From CAYNST01 sp964399955 (lineage in GTDB: Bacteria > Pseudomonadota > Gammaproteobacteria > Pseudomonadales > Cellvibrionaceae): a DNA stretch of 11,385 bases. This document shows positions 1-7,864 of this stretch, piece after piece (positions within the stretch are counted from its first letter, which is position 1; the number at the start of each line of letters is the position of its first letter). The stretch lies in contig CAYNST010000109.1 of the NCBI GenBank assembly GCA_964399955.1, positions 1 to 11,385 of the forward strand, given 5' to 3'. The position numbers and the translations under genes are program-made. The notes beneath the pieces were generated by a model. The model worked only from the letters and a program-made list of their open reading frames with translations. It was not told the origin of the DNA and made no database searches.

Positions 1-2271
1 ATCGTGGCAACCCGTCAGGCGTTTCAGGTGGAGAACGAGGAATCCCGCAAGGTGTACCAGAACAGCGGTGCGCTGATGCATCACTTTGATGCCTTATCAC
101 CCAGCCAACGCAATGAATTGCTGTACGAGGGCGACGGCACCGACCGCACAACGCCGTGCTCTTTGGCCAACGTATTGCGGCTGCGCCGGCCGTTTGTGAT
201 TGTGGATGAAGCGCACAATAGCCGAACAGAGTTGGCTTTTGATATGTTGGCGCGCTTCCGCCCCAGCGGCGTTATGGAGCTGACCGCGACCCCTGATCTT
301 GAACGTACGCCTAGCAACGTGCTGCATAGCGTCTCCGCCGCCGAGCTAAAGGCTGAGGAAATGATAAAACTACCGGTGGTGCTGGAGACAGAGCCTAATT
401 GGCAACAGTGCCTAGCCGACGCCATTGGCAGGCGTGAAGCGCTGCAAAAACAGGCGGATGAAGAGCATCGGGCCGGTAAAGCATACCTGCGTCCGCTGGT
501 ATTGATTCAGTCCGAACCGCGACGCACCGGTGTGGATACGCTGGACTACGAGCGGGTACGACAAGAATTAATCACTAATCACAGCATTCCGGCCACTCAA
601 ATCGTCGTCGCAACCGGTGATGAAAAAGGTCTGGAGCAAATTGATGAGCACTACAAGCTGGGCATTTCAGATCCGGCTTGCCCGGTAAAGTATGTTATTA
701 CCCAGAAAGCCTTGGCCGAAGGTTGGGACTGTCCATTTGCCTACATTTTGGTGAGTATGGCGTCTTTGTCATCAGCCACTGCGGTAGAGCAGTTGTTGGG
801 ACGCGTGTTGCGGCAGCCCGGTGCCAGCCACCGGCAGTCCAAGGCCCTGAACCAGTCCTATGCCTTTGTGGTATCACGCAACTTTGCAGAAACCGCCGGC
901 GCACTGCGCGACCGTTTGGTGGCGGGAGCGGGCTTTGATCGGCGCGAAGTTGCAGGCTTTATCACTGCCGCAAAAGTCGAGCAGGCGCGACTGGATTTGG
1001 AGGGGCATGCAGGGCGCGCCGTGTTCCACCCGGTTGCCATCACCTTGACCGAGAAGCCTGAGCTGAAAAGTGTGCCTAAACCGGTGCGGGATAAAATAAA
1101 GTGGGACGGCAAGCTCAACACGCTCACCATCAACACGCCGCTGACGGAGGATGAAACCGAAACACTCAAGGCATCCGTCGGGAGCAGATCGGCAGCCACC
1201 GCAATAGTTGAAGCGGCTGTAGCCAGCCGAACAACGGCAATCGACTTCTTCCAGACGCCGGCCGAACTTGGAGAGCGCTTTAGAGTGCCGCAGATTGCCT
1301 TGCGGGTGCAGGGAGAGCTGCGTTTGTTTGACGACCCGGAGGTGCTGGAATACCCCTGGGAGGTGTCTACCTTCGACGCTGCGCCCACAGCGGATGATTT
1401 GAGCGCGCTGGGGGCTGCACTACGGGTTTACGAAGCCGGCGAAATAGATTTTGATGGCGCCACCGGTAGGATGATCTCCCGCTTCTTACCCGAATTGCAG
1501 CGCGACTTGGGCCTGGTTTATCAGCCCGAAAACTGGGATGAAGTTCGCTTAGCCGCCTGGTTGTGTCGAAACTTGCCAGACCCGTCTCTCACCCACGCCA
1601 GCAAACAGGCTTTTGTTGCCGCTTGGTTGAACACGCTATTGCGACAAGACCAATTTAGCCCCGCTCGCGTTAATCTGCAAAAGTTCCTGATTCGCAATCT
1701 CGTGGAAGCGCGGATTCGTGATCTGCGCAGGCAGGCTGTCCGAAAAGCCTACCAAGAAACGATGTTTGATAACGAAGCAGCCGAACGCATTGCGGTAAGC
1801 GATCAGTACGTCTTTGAGTTCCATCCGCACGCCTATGCACCAAGCCGCGACTACGACGGACGCTTCGGTAACTTCGATTTTCGCAAACATTTTTACGGAC
1901 GCATTGGCGATTTTGACAGCAAGGAAGAATTCGAGTGCGCTTGTTGGCTGGACATTCAGGCGCAGCGAGGTCGCATGCAGTTCTGGGTGAGAAACCTGGT
2001 TAGACGCGAAGGCAGCTCTTTCTACCTGCAAAAAGCCGATGGGCGTTTTTATCCAGATTTTCTATGTCAACTCCCTGCTACCAATAACAAGCCCGGAGCG
2101 ATCTTGGCGGTTGAGTACAAGGGGGCAGACCGATGGACAGCGGTAGAGGACGATCGGCTGATTGGAGGCCTGTGGGCAAATATGTCGGAGGGGCGCTGTC
2201 GTTTTGTCATGGTGAAGGATAAGCGTTGGGACTGGATCGAGGAGCATTTGAGCCAGAGCTCGATGGAGTGA
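1..2271 (+). CDS. Type III restriction endonuclease subunit R (helicase-nuclease), 5'-partial
   Basis: Probable Res subunit of a type III restriction-modification system, which translocates on DNA and cleaves it with a partner Mod methylase. The frame is open from base 1, so the N-terminus with Walker A lies outside the window; the GTG at 4 is not a real start. In the 756 visible codons, the DEAH box (VDEAH) has its Asp at codon 69, motif III (LTATP) is at 94-98, motif V reads KALAEGWDCP, and motif VI (QLLGRVLR) is at 264-271, all SF2 helicase signatures. Near the C-terminus YPDF (Asp at codon 686) and AVEYKG (Glu 705, Lys 707) form a PD-(D/E)xK nuclease motif with plausible spacing. All visible catalytic motifs are intact. 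No mod gene follows, so it should lie upstream. Alternative: a related DEAD/DEAH defence helicase-nuclease not paired with a type III methylase. Confidence 0.85.
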   Translation: MVATRQAFQVENEESRKVYQNSGALMHHFDALSPSQRNELLYEGDGTDRTTPCSLANVLRLRRPFVIVDEAHNSRTELAFDMLARFRPSGVMELTATPDLERTPSNVLHSVSAAELKAEEMIKLPVVLETEPNWQQCLADAIGRREALQKQADEEHRAGKAYLRPLVLIQSEPRRTGVDTLDYERVRQELITNHSIPATQIVVATGDEKGLEQIDEHYKLGISDPACPVKYVITQKALAEGWDCPFAYILVSMASLSSATAVEQLLGRVLRQPGASHRQSKALNQSYAFVVSRNFAETAGALRDRLVAGAGFDRREVAGFITAAKVEQARLDLEGHAGRAVFHPVAITLTEKPELKSVPKPVRDKIKWDGKLNTLTINTPLTEDETETLKASVGSRSAATAIVEAAVASRTTAIDFFQTPAELGERFRVPQIALRVQGELRLFDDPEVLEYPWEVSTFDAAPTADDLSALGAALRVYEAGEIDFDGATGRMISRFLPELQRDLGLVYQPENWDEVRLAAWLCRNLPDPSLTHASKQAFVAAWLNTLLRQDQFSPARVNLQKFLIRNLVEARIRDLRRQAVRKAYQETMFDNEAAERIAVSDQYVFEFHPHAYAPSRDYDGRFGNFDFRKHFYGRIGDFDSKEEFECACWLDIQAQRGRMQFWVRNLVRREGSSFYLQKADGRFYPDFLCQLPATNNKPGAILAVEYKGADRWTAVEDDRLIGGLWANMSEGRCRFVMVKDKRWDWIEEHLSQSSME

Positions 2272-2333
2272 AGCAGGTCTGGGTGCGCAAATCATTTCCG
2301 GTTGGTCAGGAAGCAAACTTTTTTCACTCCGAG

Positions 2334-2388
2334 AATGAAAAGGCTCGACCATTCCGGTCAAGCTTTCTGAAGATTGGGGCACAGCGTC
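2334..2388 (+). repeat. 55-bp direct repeat, copy before the gap
   Basis: These 55 bases end exactly at the first N and recur without mismatch immediately after the last N. The position at both contig ends and the length, a common assembler k-mer, suggest a contig overlap rather than a biological repeat. Confidence 0.9.
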
Positions 2389-2488
2389 NNNNNNNNNNNN
2401 NNNNNNNNNNNNNNNNNNNNNNNNNNNNNNNNNNNNNNNNNNNNNNNNNNNNNNNNNNNNNNNNNNNNNNNNNNNNNNNNNNNNNNNN
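2389..2488. other. Scaffold gap of 100 N
   Basis: A run of exactly 100 N, the usual placeholder for a gap of unknown length. The identical 55-bp flanks make it likely that the two contigs overlap and that little or no sequence is missing. Open frames that cross this stretch should not be treated as genes. Confidence 0.97.
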
Positions 2489-2543
2489 AATGAAAAGGCT
2501 CGACCATTCCGGTCAAGCTTTCTGAAGATTGGGGCACAGCGTC
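2489..2543 (+). repeat. 55-bp direct repeat, copy after the gap
   Basis: Exact copy of 2334-2388, beginning at the first base after the gap. If the contigs are merged through it, the sequence runs from the restriction gene 3' flank straight into the 2544-2850 spacer. Confidence 0.9.
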
Positions 2544-2850
2544 GGAAAGCGCGGCAGAGCAGCCGCGATCGACAGCCTTCGCTTGATCCGAATCCAAATG
2601 CCGAACTGTGGTTGGTTTGACCATGGCCGGCGCAACTGAACGGGCTGGAGAGCTAGATCTGCTGTCGGCCGGTGATGGTTTTTATTAAAGGTCGCGCAAT
2701 CAAAGGGGGGCGTCTTCTACCGAGCCGAGGGTGAATACCTCCACGCGTTGACCGCCTTCCGGCCCGGGGATTCGTTCAGACAAAAAAAATGAACCATCGG
2801 GCTGCTGTACAATGTTCTTATCGCTCTTCCCCCGTCATAAAAAGTCGATA
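2544..2850. other. Gene-poor spacer
   Basis: About 300 bases between the gap and the next credible gene. I see no RNA gene, convincing promoter or terminator hairpin. Short open frames on both strands have no ribosome site or recognisable motif. The only possible coding trace is the broken frame at 2675-2792, listed separately. Confidence 0.5.
2675..2792 (+). pseudogene. Possible short ORF broken at a G6 run
   Basis: An ATG at 2675 opens MVFIKGRAIKGG and then runs into a six-G homopolymer at 2705-2710. In the frame as given it stops after 19 residues (TGA 2732-2734). Reading five Gs instead continues with VFYRAEGEYLHALTAFRPGD and ends at TGA 2790-2792, giving a peptide of about 38 residues with normal composition. 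This could be a homopolymer error, a decayed gene or chance. I do not recognise a family and assign no function. There is no strong ribosome site before the ATG. Confidence 0.2.
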
Positions 2851-3183
2851 ATGGCGCCGGCTGCGGACGCATTAGGCGCATACATAGAGGCCGAAATGTG
2901 GGGCAGCACCACCGAGGATGGCAGGCCGCTCGGTGATGGGTGTCAAACCCCTGATCTGGCGCCAACAGTAGTCGAAGCCATGCGCTCCGAGCTTGAGCGA
3001 TTCATGAGCCACTGCATCAAACTTGGCTTGCTAGGACGCTTTCCGGGCACATCAGACGATTTCGGCCACTGTTTCTGGGCAACTCGAAACGGCTACCCGG
3101 AGGGCTTCGTGGATAGGGGCTGGGGTGAGCTTGGCGACCAGCTAGCCAAGGCGGCCAAGACTTTTAGCGTCTGCGAACTCTAA
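2851..3183 (+). CDS. Small mobile-element-associated protein of unknown function
   Basis: A 110-residue soluble protein. The pattern AYIEAEMWGSTTEDGRPL near the N-terminus, then DLAP, then FWATRNGYPEGFVDRGWGEL resembles a family common on plasmids, prophages and integrative elements, where the equivalent motifs read roughly AYIECALWSSTDDDGEPLD and HDFWLTRNGHGAGFWDRGLG. The family role is unknown to me. I chose the ATG at 2851 because family members begin a few residues before the AYIE motif; an in-frame ATG at 2812 would add 13 unrelated residues, and neither start has a strong ribosome site. The protein ends just after FSVCEL, where relatives usually carry a dozen or so more residues, so the C-terminus may be shortened. 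No signal peptide or membrane segment is visible. It stands alone and is convergent with the next gene. Confidence 0.6.
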   Translation: MAPAADALGAYIEAEMWGSTTEDGRPLGDGCQTPDLAPTVVEAMRSELERFMSHCIKLGLLGRFPGTSDDFGHCFWATRNGYPEGFVDRGWGELGDQLAKAAKTFSVCEL

Positions 3184-3278
3184 ACCGTATGTTCCTACGC
3201 GTAAATGCCCCGTCAGTCTAAGCAGGGATCCCTGATTCGCCGGCGCGCAGGAAAACGAACGTGTGCCGATACATTCAA
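3184..3278. other. Convergent intergenic spacer
   Basis: Short spacer between two converging genes. It holds a 12-bp perfect palindrome (CAGGGATCCCTG, 3223-3234) without a loop or T-tract, so it is not a convincing terminator. Nothing else is visible. Confidence 0.35.
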
Positions 3279-3611
3279 TCACAGCATGTCCTTTTCAGTG
3301 TCTATTGGCGAGAAATCCCCCTCAAAGATACACTCAAGAACGTCAGGCATCGTAGTTTCGACAGTGCCAATGAGCTTCGGGCTATCTGGGCGCTGCCCTG
3401 AAGCAGAATCAGCCGGTGGGTAAATAGCAGAGGTATCTGGAATCGGCATCCAGCCCACAATATCCACACCTTCAGGAAGGTTAAACCAGCGGCCATCGTA
3501 AGCGTATACATCGATAATGCCACCACGCCCGCGGCTAGGCCAATCGCCGACGTATAGACCGATTACAACTTCAAGGTCATGCGGCATTTGACTACTACTT
3601 TTGATCCACAT
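3279..3611 (-). CDS. DUF551-like small protein
   Basis: A 110-residue protein. The first residues MWIKSSSQMP and the later VDIVGWMPIPD match the DUF551 pattern: an opening W-I-x-x-S-x-x-x-P, a central strand ending in a G-x-W segment (here YAYDGRWFN), and a closing W-M-P-x-P. DUF551 proteins are small, phage- and island-associated, and without known function. The ATG at 3611 is preferred because W-I follows it directly as in the family and a G-rich stretch lies just upstream on the minus strand; a second Met (codon 9) would cut the motif. The roughly 45 residues after the WMPIP motif are an extension I do not recognise. It lies 56 bases downstream of the Imm11-like gene on the same strand and could be co-transcribed with it. 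Confidence 0.6.
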   Translation of the reverse strand: MWIKSSSQMPHDLEVVIGLYVGDWPSRGRGGIIDVYAYDGRWFNLPEGVDIVGWMPIPDTSAIYPPADSASGQRPDSPKLIGTVETTMPDVLECIFEGDFSPIDTEKDML

Positions 3612-3667
3612 AAAGCCCCCACAGCCGAGTCACGCTACCCAGCTCCAATCGGTCGCCGCATTTGGCT

Positions 3668-4006
3668 CTAAAACGCGCCAGCCAAGCGAGGTTCGAAATT
3701 TAAGCCCTTCAGTCCTTCATCACGCATTAAGTCCCGAAGCTTTTCGCTACAGAATAAAGAGCGGCACGGGTCGTAAGTGGTCTTGAAGACCAAGCAGTCT
3801 CCCACGTCCCTATCGCAAAAACTTAGGGCTTCCACATCAAGCACCTGCCCTTGCTCTTCGATCCGGCGGCTGCGCTCTTCATCCGCTGCCACCATGGTTA
3901 GGCAGTTGAATACCCAAAATGGTCCGTGCGATGTTGTCACAGGCAGAAACTCGCCGTAAGCGGCGAGAGCTGCATCAAGCCGATCCCGCGCCTTCTGAGA
4001 CACCAC
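3668..4006 (-). CDS. Imm11/DUF1629-type immunity protein, N-terminally truncated
   Basis: Resembles Imm11-type (DUF1629) immunity proteins, which are thought to protect cells from polymorphic toxins. Visible pattern: VSQKARDRL, then YGEFLPV, a FWVFNCLTMV strand, then LFCSEKLRDLMRDEGLKGLNFE at the C-terminus, which is the family's usual ending. The annotated start is a GTG at 4006, but the same frame stays open upstream to 4147 and reads HAVDWLSKETPSVP followed by DVSPWTNGALV, which also looks like family sequence. No ATG, GTG or TTG exists in that extension. Relatives are around 190 residues, so about 50 are missing. I infer that the 5' end was lost when the rhs locus was joined here, leaving a pseudogene or a fragment with an atypical start. 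Its orientation, divergent from rhs, argues against it being the immunity partner of the downstream tip. Confidence 0.6.
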   Translation of the reverse strand: MVSQKARDRLDAALAAYGEFLPVTTSHGPFWVFNCLTMVAADEERSRRIEEQGQVLDVEALSFCDRDVGDCLVFKTTYDPCRSLFCSEKLRDLMRDEGLKGLNFEPRLAGAF

Positions 4007-4134
4007 CAGAGCTCCGTTGGTCCAGGGGGATACATCGGGAACCGACGGCGTCTCCTTGGAGAGCCAGTCAACAGCGTGATGAAGGGATACGCAAACTCGC
4101 TGAACTTGCCAGCTACAGCATTCAGTCGCGGTTT

Positions 4135-4152
4135 TGTGAGCAATATCTCACA
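4135..4152. promoter_or_regulatory. Inverted repeat upstream of rhs (operator candidate)
   Basis: TGTGAG and CTCACA arms flank a six-base spacer, about 100 bases upstream of the rhs start, in the divergent region between the Imm11-like fragment and rhs. It resembles a CRP-type palindrome, but the TGTGA/TCACA half sites are eight apart rather than the six preferred by CRP. It may be a site for another dimeric regulator. I see no clear sigma-70 promoter next to it. Confidence 0.3.
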
Positions 4153-4251
4153 GACTTTGCAGACATTTGCCGGTACAAATGCCAGCGGGCATCCCCCACC
4201 ATACCCCCCTTTAGGCCTGCCTTAACCCGTTCACTGTCCATGGAGCACCTC

Positions 4252-7200
4252 ATGAGGATTCAATCAGCCGCCAAGAAAGCCAAACTTGGCGTGGCACTGT
4301 CCCTGGCCATGTCTTCCGCCGCTCACGCCGAAGGCCCCTGGAACTTCGGGCCGTTTTCATCTTTCGGAACTTTTTCATCCGCCTACAGCGCCTGTGAACA
4401 CTATTCACGAGACTGGGCTCAGCGCCAAGCGCTGTTTTATGACGGGTTCTCCCTTGAGTTTGTTCCAGGTGCAACTTGGGGCTTGTTTGGCAGCACTGGT
4501 GCTCGCTGTCAGGCCCACGGCCGAAGTGGGGATGTGGTTCGTGATGCAATGGTGATAGGCGTTCTTTATAACAACGCCTATGCCGGTGATCCCTTTGACG
4601 TTAGCCAATGTGACCTCTTCACCCAGGATGGCGTCTGCTACGTGCAGAACCGCAACCTCAATCTTGGCGCCCCGACCGTCGCCCAGATTGATGACGACTG
4701 TAATTCCAAGCGAGGCCCGAGCGCTGCTGTTGGCAACCCCATCAACCTTGCCACCGGCAACAAGTATCAAAGGGAGGTGGATGTTGCATTTCGAGGAGCT
4801 TTCACAAACCTTGGCCTTGTGCGGCACTATAATAGCCAGGATGGCCGGGTCGGCATATTCGGTAGGGGCTGGAGCAGTGACTTCGGCAGCCAGATTGAGC
4901 TTGTCCGCGTGTATAAAGATCCGATGCCAGCAGCCGATGCGACACCCGTTAAGACTTTGCGGGTCGTCACCACCGAAGACGGTACGCAGTACGAGTTTGA
5001 GGAGCGAAACGGCACCTGGGTACCCACCAGTAATGTCGTAGCCACGCTTTCGCAGGAAGGCACCGGATTCCATTTCCGCAATGAGAGCAATGTGGTTTAC
5101 GCCTTCAACGCGGATGGACAGCTACTTCGGCAAACGATGCCAAACGGGCTTAGCACCCACTACAACTACGGATCCGCCGGCCTCGTCGAGTCAGTTGGCG
5201 ACGACTTCGGCAATAGCATCAGCCTGGCATACCAGGCGGACGGCTTGGTCGAAACCACAAGCGTTGACGGCCACGGCACTTACACCTACCGCTACGACGG
5301 GCAGCGCCTGACGAAGGTGGAGTTCGCGAGCAGCCATCCAGATGGCAAATCCACCAGCAGAACTTACCTGTACGAAAACCCTGACTTCGACCACCTGCTC
5401 ACAGGCATTGAGGACGAAAAAGGTGAGCGCTACGCCACCTGGTCCTATGACGGCAAAGGCCGGGCTGTCAGCAGCGAGCATGGGGACAACGGTGCAGAGA
5501 AGGTGATCATTGATTACGAGAATCGCAATCGGACCAAAGTGACCAATGCCGCGGGTAAGGACAAGTTGTATACCTACGTCGATATTTACGGCATCCAGCA
5601 GGTCCTGCACATAGAAGACAAGGAATCAGAGAACTGCCCGGCAGCGAATCAACATTTTACCTACGACGGCAGGGGCTTCCTGAAAACCATAACCGACGGA
5701 GAGGACGTAGTCACACGCTTCGAACGGAACGATCAGGGACTGGTAACGCTTGAGGAACGCGGCTTTCAATGGACGGACGGGATCGGAAGTGATCTTGAGG
5801 CGACAGACGCCGCACAGGAAGTCACCACTGTATGGCACGCGACGCTCCAAAGCCCCGATTTGATTTCCATCCGCGGTAAGGATGCCGAAGGCAATTGGCT
5901 GGACTATCGCCAAACAGATCTAGAGTACGACACCTTCGGGAATTTGAAGGAGGAGACGGTCACGGATCTCACGCCTATCCTTGAGCCCTATGTCACTGCG
6001 GGCCGATCGCGCACCTGGGTGCATGAGTACGTGTACTACCCTGACAGCGCCAAGATAATGTCCCACAGCATAAATGGCCCCCGCGCTCCCACGGAGATCG
6101 AAGGCGCCGTAGACGACATAACCACCCTTACTTACAGTGAAAGAGGCCTCCTCGTAAGCGAGGTAAACGCGCTTGAACACACCGTGCGGTACGGTGATCA
6201 CACCAGTCTTGGCAATTGGGCAACGATCACGGACGAGAACAATATCATCACCGATGTTGCTTATGATGGCTTGGGATTGCTCGACTCGGTGACGGTCAAG
6301 ACAACCAAGGGCGACGCCGTGACGGATTACGACTATTACCCGAACGGCCTCTTGCGCTCCGTTACCCTTCCTGACCAGTCCTCCCTGACCTTCTCTTACA
6401 ATGCAGCGAGGCAGCTGACTGCGATTGAGAACGATCTTGGCGAACGCATCGACATGGTGCCCCTAGCGCTTACCGGGGAGTGGAAATCAAAGACCGTCAG
6501 AACCGCAGGGGGCACGATTTGGCAGACGAGCGAGCGCGTCTTCGATGAGCTCGGTCGAATCATGAAAAGCTCCGGCAATCACGGACAGGAAACGGTTCTT
6601 CGCTACGACTCCAATGACCGACTGAAAGACGTGGACGAAGCCGGACACGCCACCCTCGGCACTCTGGAGACACGCCGCATATATGATGCCTTGGGGCGCC
6701 TCATCAATGTCACCGACGCCGCTGGCGGTGTTACAGAATTTGCCTACAACGGCCAGAATCAACTCACGGGTGTCACCAACGCCAATAAACACACGACCTC
6801 GTATGTTGTCGATGGCTTTGGCCAGGTTATTCGGGAGGTAAGTCCTGATCGCGGCACATTGGACTACTGGTACGACGCTGCAGGCAACCCTACAGAAATG
6901 AAGGATGCACAGGAAGTGGTCACTTCGATGAAGTATGACGCGCTAAGCCGCCTGCGCGAGCGCAAGGTAGGGACACTGGATGCCACGCATTGGACTTATG
7001 ACTTAGCCGATGAGGCTCATCCAAACGGGATCGGACGGCTGGGCAGCATCTCTAGCCCCGACTTTGAGACCCACTATGGCTATACCGACCTTGGCCAGTT
7101 AGCGATTGAAACACAGACAATTACGGCGCCCGGAGCCAATGCTTTCACGGCCGTAACTCAGTACGACTACGACCTGGCTGGCAACCTGACTCAGATGACT

Positions 7201-7836
7201 TACCCGGGTGGTCGCGTGGTGAGCTACGACAGCACCAAGGGTCGAGTTCAAGCTGTGACCACGAAGGACAACGCTCAAACCACCGCCAAGAAGGTAGTTT
7301 CGGAAGTTCAGCACTCACCTTTTGGCGAGGTTGAGGGGTACACCTACGGCAATGGCCTTAAGATGGTGGAGGTGTTCGACACCGATGGCCGCATCGACAC
7401 ACTGACGCTGAGTAACGGTTCGGACATCAAGTCGAGTTTGGACTTTGGCTACGACGCCCTTAACAACATAAGCAGTATCGCACGACCTGGGGACTCAGCC
7501 CGATCCAAAGATCTAAAGTACGACGCACTCCACCGACTCGACTGGGCGAACGGCCCCTACGGGGAAATTGATTACGAATATGACGCGGTCGGTAATCGGC
7601 TATACCGAAGCATCTCCAGAGACGGCACACCGGTCTACACCGAGATGTACATCTACCCTCTGGACAATAGCCGCGTGGAGCGGATCGTGAAGGATAGTGC
7701 AGGTAGCGCAACGGAGCGCGTGTTCAGCTACGACGAGAGCGGCAATATCACCGGCATCACCGGCGATAAAGAGTTGATTTTTAATCACGACCAGGACGGC
7801 CGACTGAAGTCGGTTACCCCTGTCATCGCCAACTGA
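4252..7836 (+). CDS. Secreted Rhs/YD-repeat protein, first half of a split Rhs shell
   Basis: A 1194-residue exported Rhs protein. The ATG at 4252 is chosen because GGAG (4242-4245) lies six bases before it and the protein then begins with a Sec signal peptide: RIQSAAKKAK, a hydrophobic stretch, and cleavage after AHA near residue 24. Residues 25-160 form a Cys-containing leader unlike T6SS Rhs N-termini (no PAAR). GNPINLATGNKYQ at about 161 followed by RHYNS and FGRGWSSDF marks a DUF6531 domain. YD-type repeats (such as YDAVGNRLYR and YDESGNITGI) fill the rest. It has no core domain and no tip: it stops after FNHDQDGRLKSVTP, at a repeat boundary. The next gene follows 28 bases later and carries the missing core, so the two are probably one operon and one functional shell. 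The upstream extension of the frame to 3919 is non-coding shadow over the Imm11-like gene. Confidence 0.88.
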   Translation: MRIQSAAKKAKLGVALSLAMSSAAHAEGPWNFGPFSSFGTFSSAYSACEHYSRDWAQRQALFYDGFSLEFVPGATWGLFGSTGARCQAHGRSGDVVRDAMVIGVLYNNAYAGDPFDVSQCDLFTQDGVCYVQNRNLNLGAPTVAQIDDDCNSKRGPSAAVGNPINLATGNKYQREVDVAFRGAFTNLGLVRHYNSQDGRVGIFGRGWSSDFGSQIELVRVYKDPMPAADATPVKTLRVVTTEDGTQYEFEERNGTWVPTSNVVATLSQEGTGFHFRNESNVVYAFNADGQLLRQTMPNGLSTHYNYGSAGLVESVGDDFGNSISLAYQADGLVETTSVDGHGTYTYRYDGQRLTKVEFASSHPDGKSTSRTYLYENPDFDHLLTGIEDEKGERYATWSYDGKGRAVSSEHGDNGAEKVIIDYENRNRTKVTNAAGKDKLYTYVDIYGIQQVLHIEDKESENCPAANQHFTYDGRGFLKTITDGEDVVTRFERNDQGLVTLEERGFQWTDGIGSDLEATDAAQEVTTVWHATLQSPDLISIRGKDAEGNWLDYRQTDLEYDTFGNLKEETVTDLTPILEPYVTAGRSRTWVHEYVYYPDSAKIMSHSINGPRAPTEIEGAVDDITTLTYSERGLLVSEVNALEHTVRYGDHTSLGNWATITDENNIITDVAYDGLGLLDSVTVKTTKGDAVTDYDYYPNGLLRSVTLPDQSSLTFSYNAARQLTAIENDLGERIDMVPLALTGEWKSKTVRTAGGTIWQTSERVFDELGRIMKSSGNHGQETVLRYDSNDRLKDVDEAGHATLGTLETRRIYDALGRLINVTDAAGGVTEFAYNGQNQLTGVTNANKHTTSYVVDGFGQVIREVSPDRGTLDYWYDAAGNPTEMKDAQEVVTSMKYDALSRLRERKVGTLDATHWTYDLADEAHPNGIGRLGSISSPDFETHYGYTDLGQLAIETQTITAPGANAFTAVTQYDYDLAGNLTQMTYPGGRVVSYDSTKGRVQAVTTKDNAQTTAKKVVSEVQHSPFGEVEGYTYGNGLKMVEVFDTDGRIDTLTLSNGSDIKSSLDFGYDALNNISSIARPGDSARSKDLKYDALHRLDWANGPYGEIDYEYDAVGNRLYRSISRDGTPVYTEMYIYPLDNSRVERIVKDSAGSATERVFSYDESGNITGITGDKELIFNHDQDGRLKSVTPVIAN

Positions 7837-7864
7837 ACCGCTTTCGAAAAAAGGGATATCCGCA

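Noticed and set aside
2226..2624. Open frames on both strands crossing the run of N
   Set aside because: They are joined by unknown bases, have no ribosome site and show no family pattern.
3950..3967. Stem-loop CTCGCCG-TAAG-CGGCGAG as a terminator
   Set aside because: It lies inside the Imm11-like coding sequence (codons for YGEF) and has no T-tract.
4135..4152. A true CRP binding site
   Set aside because: The TGTGA and TCACA half sites are eight bases apart instead of six, so I kept only a generic operator call.
3919..4251. In-frame upstream extension of the rhs gene, about 110 codons
   Set aside because: The signal peptide starts at the ATG at 4252, which has a GGAG ribosome site; the extension lies antisense to the Imm11-like fragment and reads as low-quality sequence.
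4405..5073. 222-codon open frame on the minus strand inside rhs
   Set aside because: Antisense shadow of a clear Rhs coding region in GC-rich sequence, with no recognisable motifs or start signal.
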